Positions 62,021 to 64,000 of a stretch of 64,000 bases of DNA are shown here, one piece after another. The first letter of the stretch is position 1. Each line of letters starts with the position of its first letter. Origin of the DNA: Pontibacterium sp049599735. GTDB taxonomy: Bacteria > Pseudomonadota > Gammaproteobacteria > Pseudomonadales > Balneatricaceae. Location: positions 1 to 64,000 of the forward strand of contig JBMYOX010000009.1 of NCBI GenBank assembly GCA_049599735.1, given 5' to 3'. A program made the translations under genes and the position numbers. The notes beneath the pieces were generated by a model. That model worked only from the letters and a program-made list of their open reading frames with translations. It was not told the DNA's origin and ran no database searches.

Positions 62021-62044
62021 AAAAAAAGCCACCCGAAGGTGGCT
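62021..62044 (-). terminator. Terminator after lutC (minus strand)
   Basis: AGCCACC (62027-62033) pairs with GGTGGCT (62038-62044) over a CGAA-type four-base loop. On the minus strand it is followed by seven T residues. It ends the lut operon and lies just after the convergent polB gene. Confidence 0.85.
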
Positions 62045-62075
62045 AAAGGTTGGAGCGAGGTTAAAACGGTTGTTG

Positions 62076-62741
62076 CTAATCTTTAACCAGCAAAATGACC
62101 AGCGTACGGGGGCCATGGGCACCCATCTGCAGTCTTTGCTCGATATCGGCACTGCGGGACGGGCCGGTAATCATATTGACTGTACGTGGCATGATGCCCT
62201 GATGGGCGCTGCGCAATTTTTTCCAGGCATCTTCATAAGGGCCCACGATAGTGGACTCATGCAGAATGACCATATGCACATCCGGCAGGAAATTCAGTGT
62301 GGTCGGGCTGTCAGGGCCGGAGTGCAGCATCAGGGTGCCGGTTTCGGCAATGCCTGCAAAACTGCCGGTAATGCTGGCCATATCACCAACCTGAGCCACG
62401 CGTTCGGTTAAGCGTATATCACCCAGGGCCGACCAATCCAGTGCTTTAAGTTCAGGCTCACTGGCGCTGACCAGTTCTTCAATTGCCTGGCTTTTCAGCC
62501 ACTGGCTAACAGCTTCAGGGATGGCCTGAACCGTATCCAGTTCTATAATTTCAGACGCCGCTTCCAATGCCATTTCTTTAAACAGATTGATCTGTTCGTC
62601 ATGGGGCAATTGTGCGCGTTTGGGAATCAGGTTATTGGCCTGTGCCGCTACCCGGCTTAATACCTTGTCACGTTGTGCAGGGGAAGCTTCACCACGCCCC
62701 AGACCGCGACGAATATTGCCAAAAATCTCTGCTCTGCTCAT
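62076..62741 (-). CDS. lutC: Lactate utilization protein C (LUD domain)
   Basis: A 221-residue LutC/YkgG-family protein. It starts 'MSRAEIFGNIRRGLGRG', followed by the LUD domain with 'ITGSFAGIAETGTLMLHSGPDSPTTLNFLPDVHMVILHESTIVGPYEDAWKKL' and 'NMITGPSRSADIEQRLQMGAHGPRTLVILLV'. With LutA and LutB it forms the iron-sulfur lactate dehydrogenase that oxidises lactate to pyruvate. It overlaps lutB by four bases. Confidence 0.94.
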   Translation of the reverse strand: MSRAEIFGNIRRGLGRGEASPAQRDKVLSRVAAQANNLIPKRAQLPHDEQINLFKEMALEAASEIIELDTVQAIPEAVSQWLKSQAIEELVSASEPELKALDWSALGDIRLTERVAQVGDMASITGSFAGIAETGTLMLHSGPDSPTTLNFLPDVHMVILHESTIVGPYEDAWKKLRSAHQGIMPRTVNMITGPSRSADIEQRLQMGAHGPRTLVILLVKD

Positions 62742-64000
62742 CGTTCGCTCCTGTTAGCCTGGTTTTCTTTCCACTGATCCATAAAGGTTTTGCCCTGAGG
62801 GGCGGGCATATCTCGCCAGTCTGTCCAGCCACCGGCTAAAGGTAATTTTTTAATACGACCTTTTTTTCCGGCCAGAGTATGCATAAACCAGGCAGAGCTT
62901 CGTGCAAGCCAGCGATAAAGGGCAGGACGTTTTGCAAAATAAGCCCAGCCTGCAATACCCCAGCGGGCAGCTTTAGGGCTCAGGTGTTTTTCAAACTCGT
63001 TTTCACGCCAGTGGCGCATCAGTTTAGGCAGAGGAATCCTGACCGGACAAACCGATTCACATTTACCACAAAAGGTTGAGGCATTGGGCAACTGGCCCGA
63101 ATTCTCGATACCGACCATCTGGGGTGTTAATACCGAACCCATAGGCCCCGGATAGACCCAGCCATAGCTGTGACCGCCCACTGCACCGTAAACCGGGCAG
63201 TGATTCATACAGGCCGAACAGCGAATACAGCGCAGCATTTCCTGAAACTCACTGCCAATCATTTCACTGCGACCGTTATCAACCAGTACCACATGGAAAT
63301 TTTCCGGGCCGTCCTGGTCACCTTCCCGGCGTGGGCCGGTTGAGAGTGTGTTGTAAACGGTGAATTCCTGACCGGTTGCCGAGCGCGCTAATAAACGCTG
63401 GAACAAGGTCATATCTTCCAGTGTGGGCACGACCTTTTCGATGGACGTAATAACGATATGGGTTTTAGGCAGGGTCTGGGTCAGATCACCGTTACCTTCG
63501 TTGGTCACGATAATTGTAGAGCCGGTTTCAGCAACACAGAAATTAGCGCCGGTAATGCCCACATCAGCGGCTACAAATTTGGTGCGCAACTCTTCCCGTG
63601 CTTCCTGCATCAGTACCGCAGGATCATCAGATTTAGGGCGCTTGTGATGCTGGTGGAAAACCTCAGACACATCTTCCAGGTTAAGATGGATTGCCGGGGC
63701 GATAATATGGCTGGGATGATCACCACGCAGCTGAAGAATATATTCCCCTAAGTCAGTCTCTACCGGCTGAACCCCATTTTTCTCCAGGTATTCATTCAGG
63801 TTGACCTCTTCCGAGACCATAGACTTGCCTTTAGTGACGGTTTTAGCGCCCACCTGTTGGCAGATATCCAGAATAGTTTTGCAGGCATCATCTGACGTGC
63901 GTGCCCAGTGAACATGGCCACCGTTCTCCACCACTTTAGATTCAAACTGCTCCAGATAAATATCCAGATTTTCGAGTATATGGTTTTTCAGATCCCGGGC
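62738..64000 (-). CDS. lutB: Lactate utilization iron-sulfur protein LutB (5' end missing)
   Basis: The frame is open to the right edge, so the N terminus is lost; the residues at the edge ('DLKNHILENLDIYLEQFESKVVENGGHVHWA') belong to LutB and lie upstream of any internal start. It contains the LUD region ('NFCVAETGSTIIVTNEGNGDL'), a first 4Fe-4S motif in 'CIRCSACMNHCPVYG', and a second in 'FCGKCESVCPVRIPLPKLMRHW'. The C-terminal LutB domain follows. lutA is presumably just outside the window. Confidence 0.94.
   Translation of the reverse strand, partial: ARDLKNHILENLDIYLEQFESKVVENGGHVHWARTSDDACKTILDICQQVGAKTVTKGKSMVSEEVNLNEYLEKNGVQPVETDLGEYILQLRGDHPSHIIAPAIHLNLEDVSEVFHQHHKRPKSDDPAVLMQEAREELRTKFVAADVGITGANFCVAETGSTIIVTNEGNGDLTQTLPKTHIVITSIEKVVPTLEDMTLFQRLLARSATGQEFTVYNTLSTGPRREGDQDGPENFHVVLVDNGRSEMIGSEFQEMLRCIRCSACMNHCPVYGAVGGHSYGWVYPGPMGSVLTPQMVGIENSGQLPNASTFCGKCESVCPVRIPLPKLMRHWRENEFEKHLSPKAARWGIAGWAYFAKRPALYRWLARSSAWFMHTLAGKKGRIKKLPLAGGWTDWRDMPAPQGKTFMDQWKENQANRSER

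Noticed and set aside
1..64000. tRNA, rRNA, insertion-sequence or integrase genes
   Set aside because: Looked for T-loop patterns, transposase motifs and flanking inverted repeats while reading; none was seen.

Overview
The window looks like chromosome of a free-living, probably marine gammaproteobacterium, plausibly of the Oceanospirillales type. Supporting gene content includes a TRAP transporter, a MotY-like flagellar protein, RNase T, DNA polymerase II, a DnaT-like primosomal protein, a Grx4-type glutaredoxin and an E. coli-type SpeD. The species cannot be named from the sequence. Gene density is high. I saw no rRNA, tRNA, insertion sequence, integrase or CRISPR array.

Layout. 1-3.7 kb: the 5' part of a phosphate acyltransferase gene (runs off the left edge), a PilJ-type chemoreceptor and a DUF2333 protein. 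3.7-11 kb: a minus-strand catabolic operon. It encodes a TRAP transporter (Q, M, P), a three-subunit FAD/NAD/[2Fe-2S] dehydrogenase of the opine / D-hydroxyproline / HcnABC type, and a RidA imine deaminase. A divergent LysR regulator sits beside it. 11-14.3 kb: an MscK-type mechanosensitive channel. 14.8-21.4 kb: two tandem paralogous RTX proteins, each with three ~156-residue N-terminal modules. 21.5-28.6 kb: a Spo0M-like gene followed by hypFABCDE, the hydrogenase maturation set, with no hydrogenase in view.

28.7-39.2 kb: speD, a 5'-nucleotidase, a small conserved protein, a flavodoxin, nfsA, an unusual PRPP synthetase / nucleoside (AMP) phosphorylase pair, purU, a CBS protein, a DnaT-like gene overlapping a lambda P-type helicase-loader gene, and a DUF3549 gene. 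39.4-41.7 kb: a compact four-gene module of two DUF1538 membrane proteins, a PII-like protein and a CBS protein. This is the best candidate here for an uncharacterised regulated transport system. 41.8-51.3 kb: mostly housekeeping genes (class II DAHP synthase, a PcaC-like protein, metR, argF, argD, grxD, a 2-Cys peroxiredoxin, rnt, motY, argG).

51.4-59.3 kb: a response regulator with TPRs, then a complete mevalonate-pathway operon (HMG-CoA reductase, type 2 IPP isomerase, HMG-CoA synthase, two GHMP kinases, diphosphomevalonate decarboxylase). This route is uncommon in gammaproteobacteria, most of which use the MEP pathway. 59.3-64 kb: a small exported protein, polB, and lutC with a partial lutB (lactate oxidation) that runs off the right edge.

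Functionally, the operons are coherent units: uptake plus oxidation of an amino-acid-like or opine-like substrate; acetyl-CoA to isopentenyl diphosphate; nickel-iron hydrogenase maturation; arginine synthesis split over argDF and argG; and primosome loading by a DnaT / P-like pair. All assignments come from reading translated sequence and recalled family motifs. No database search was run.
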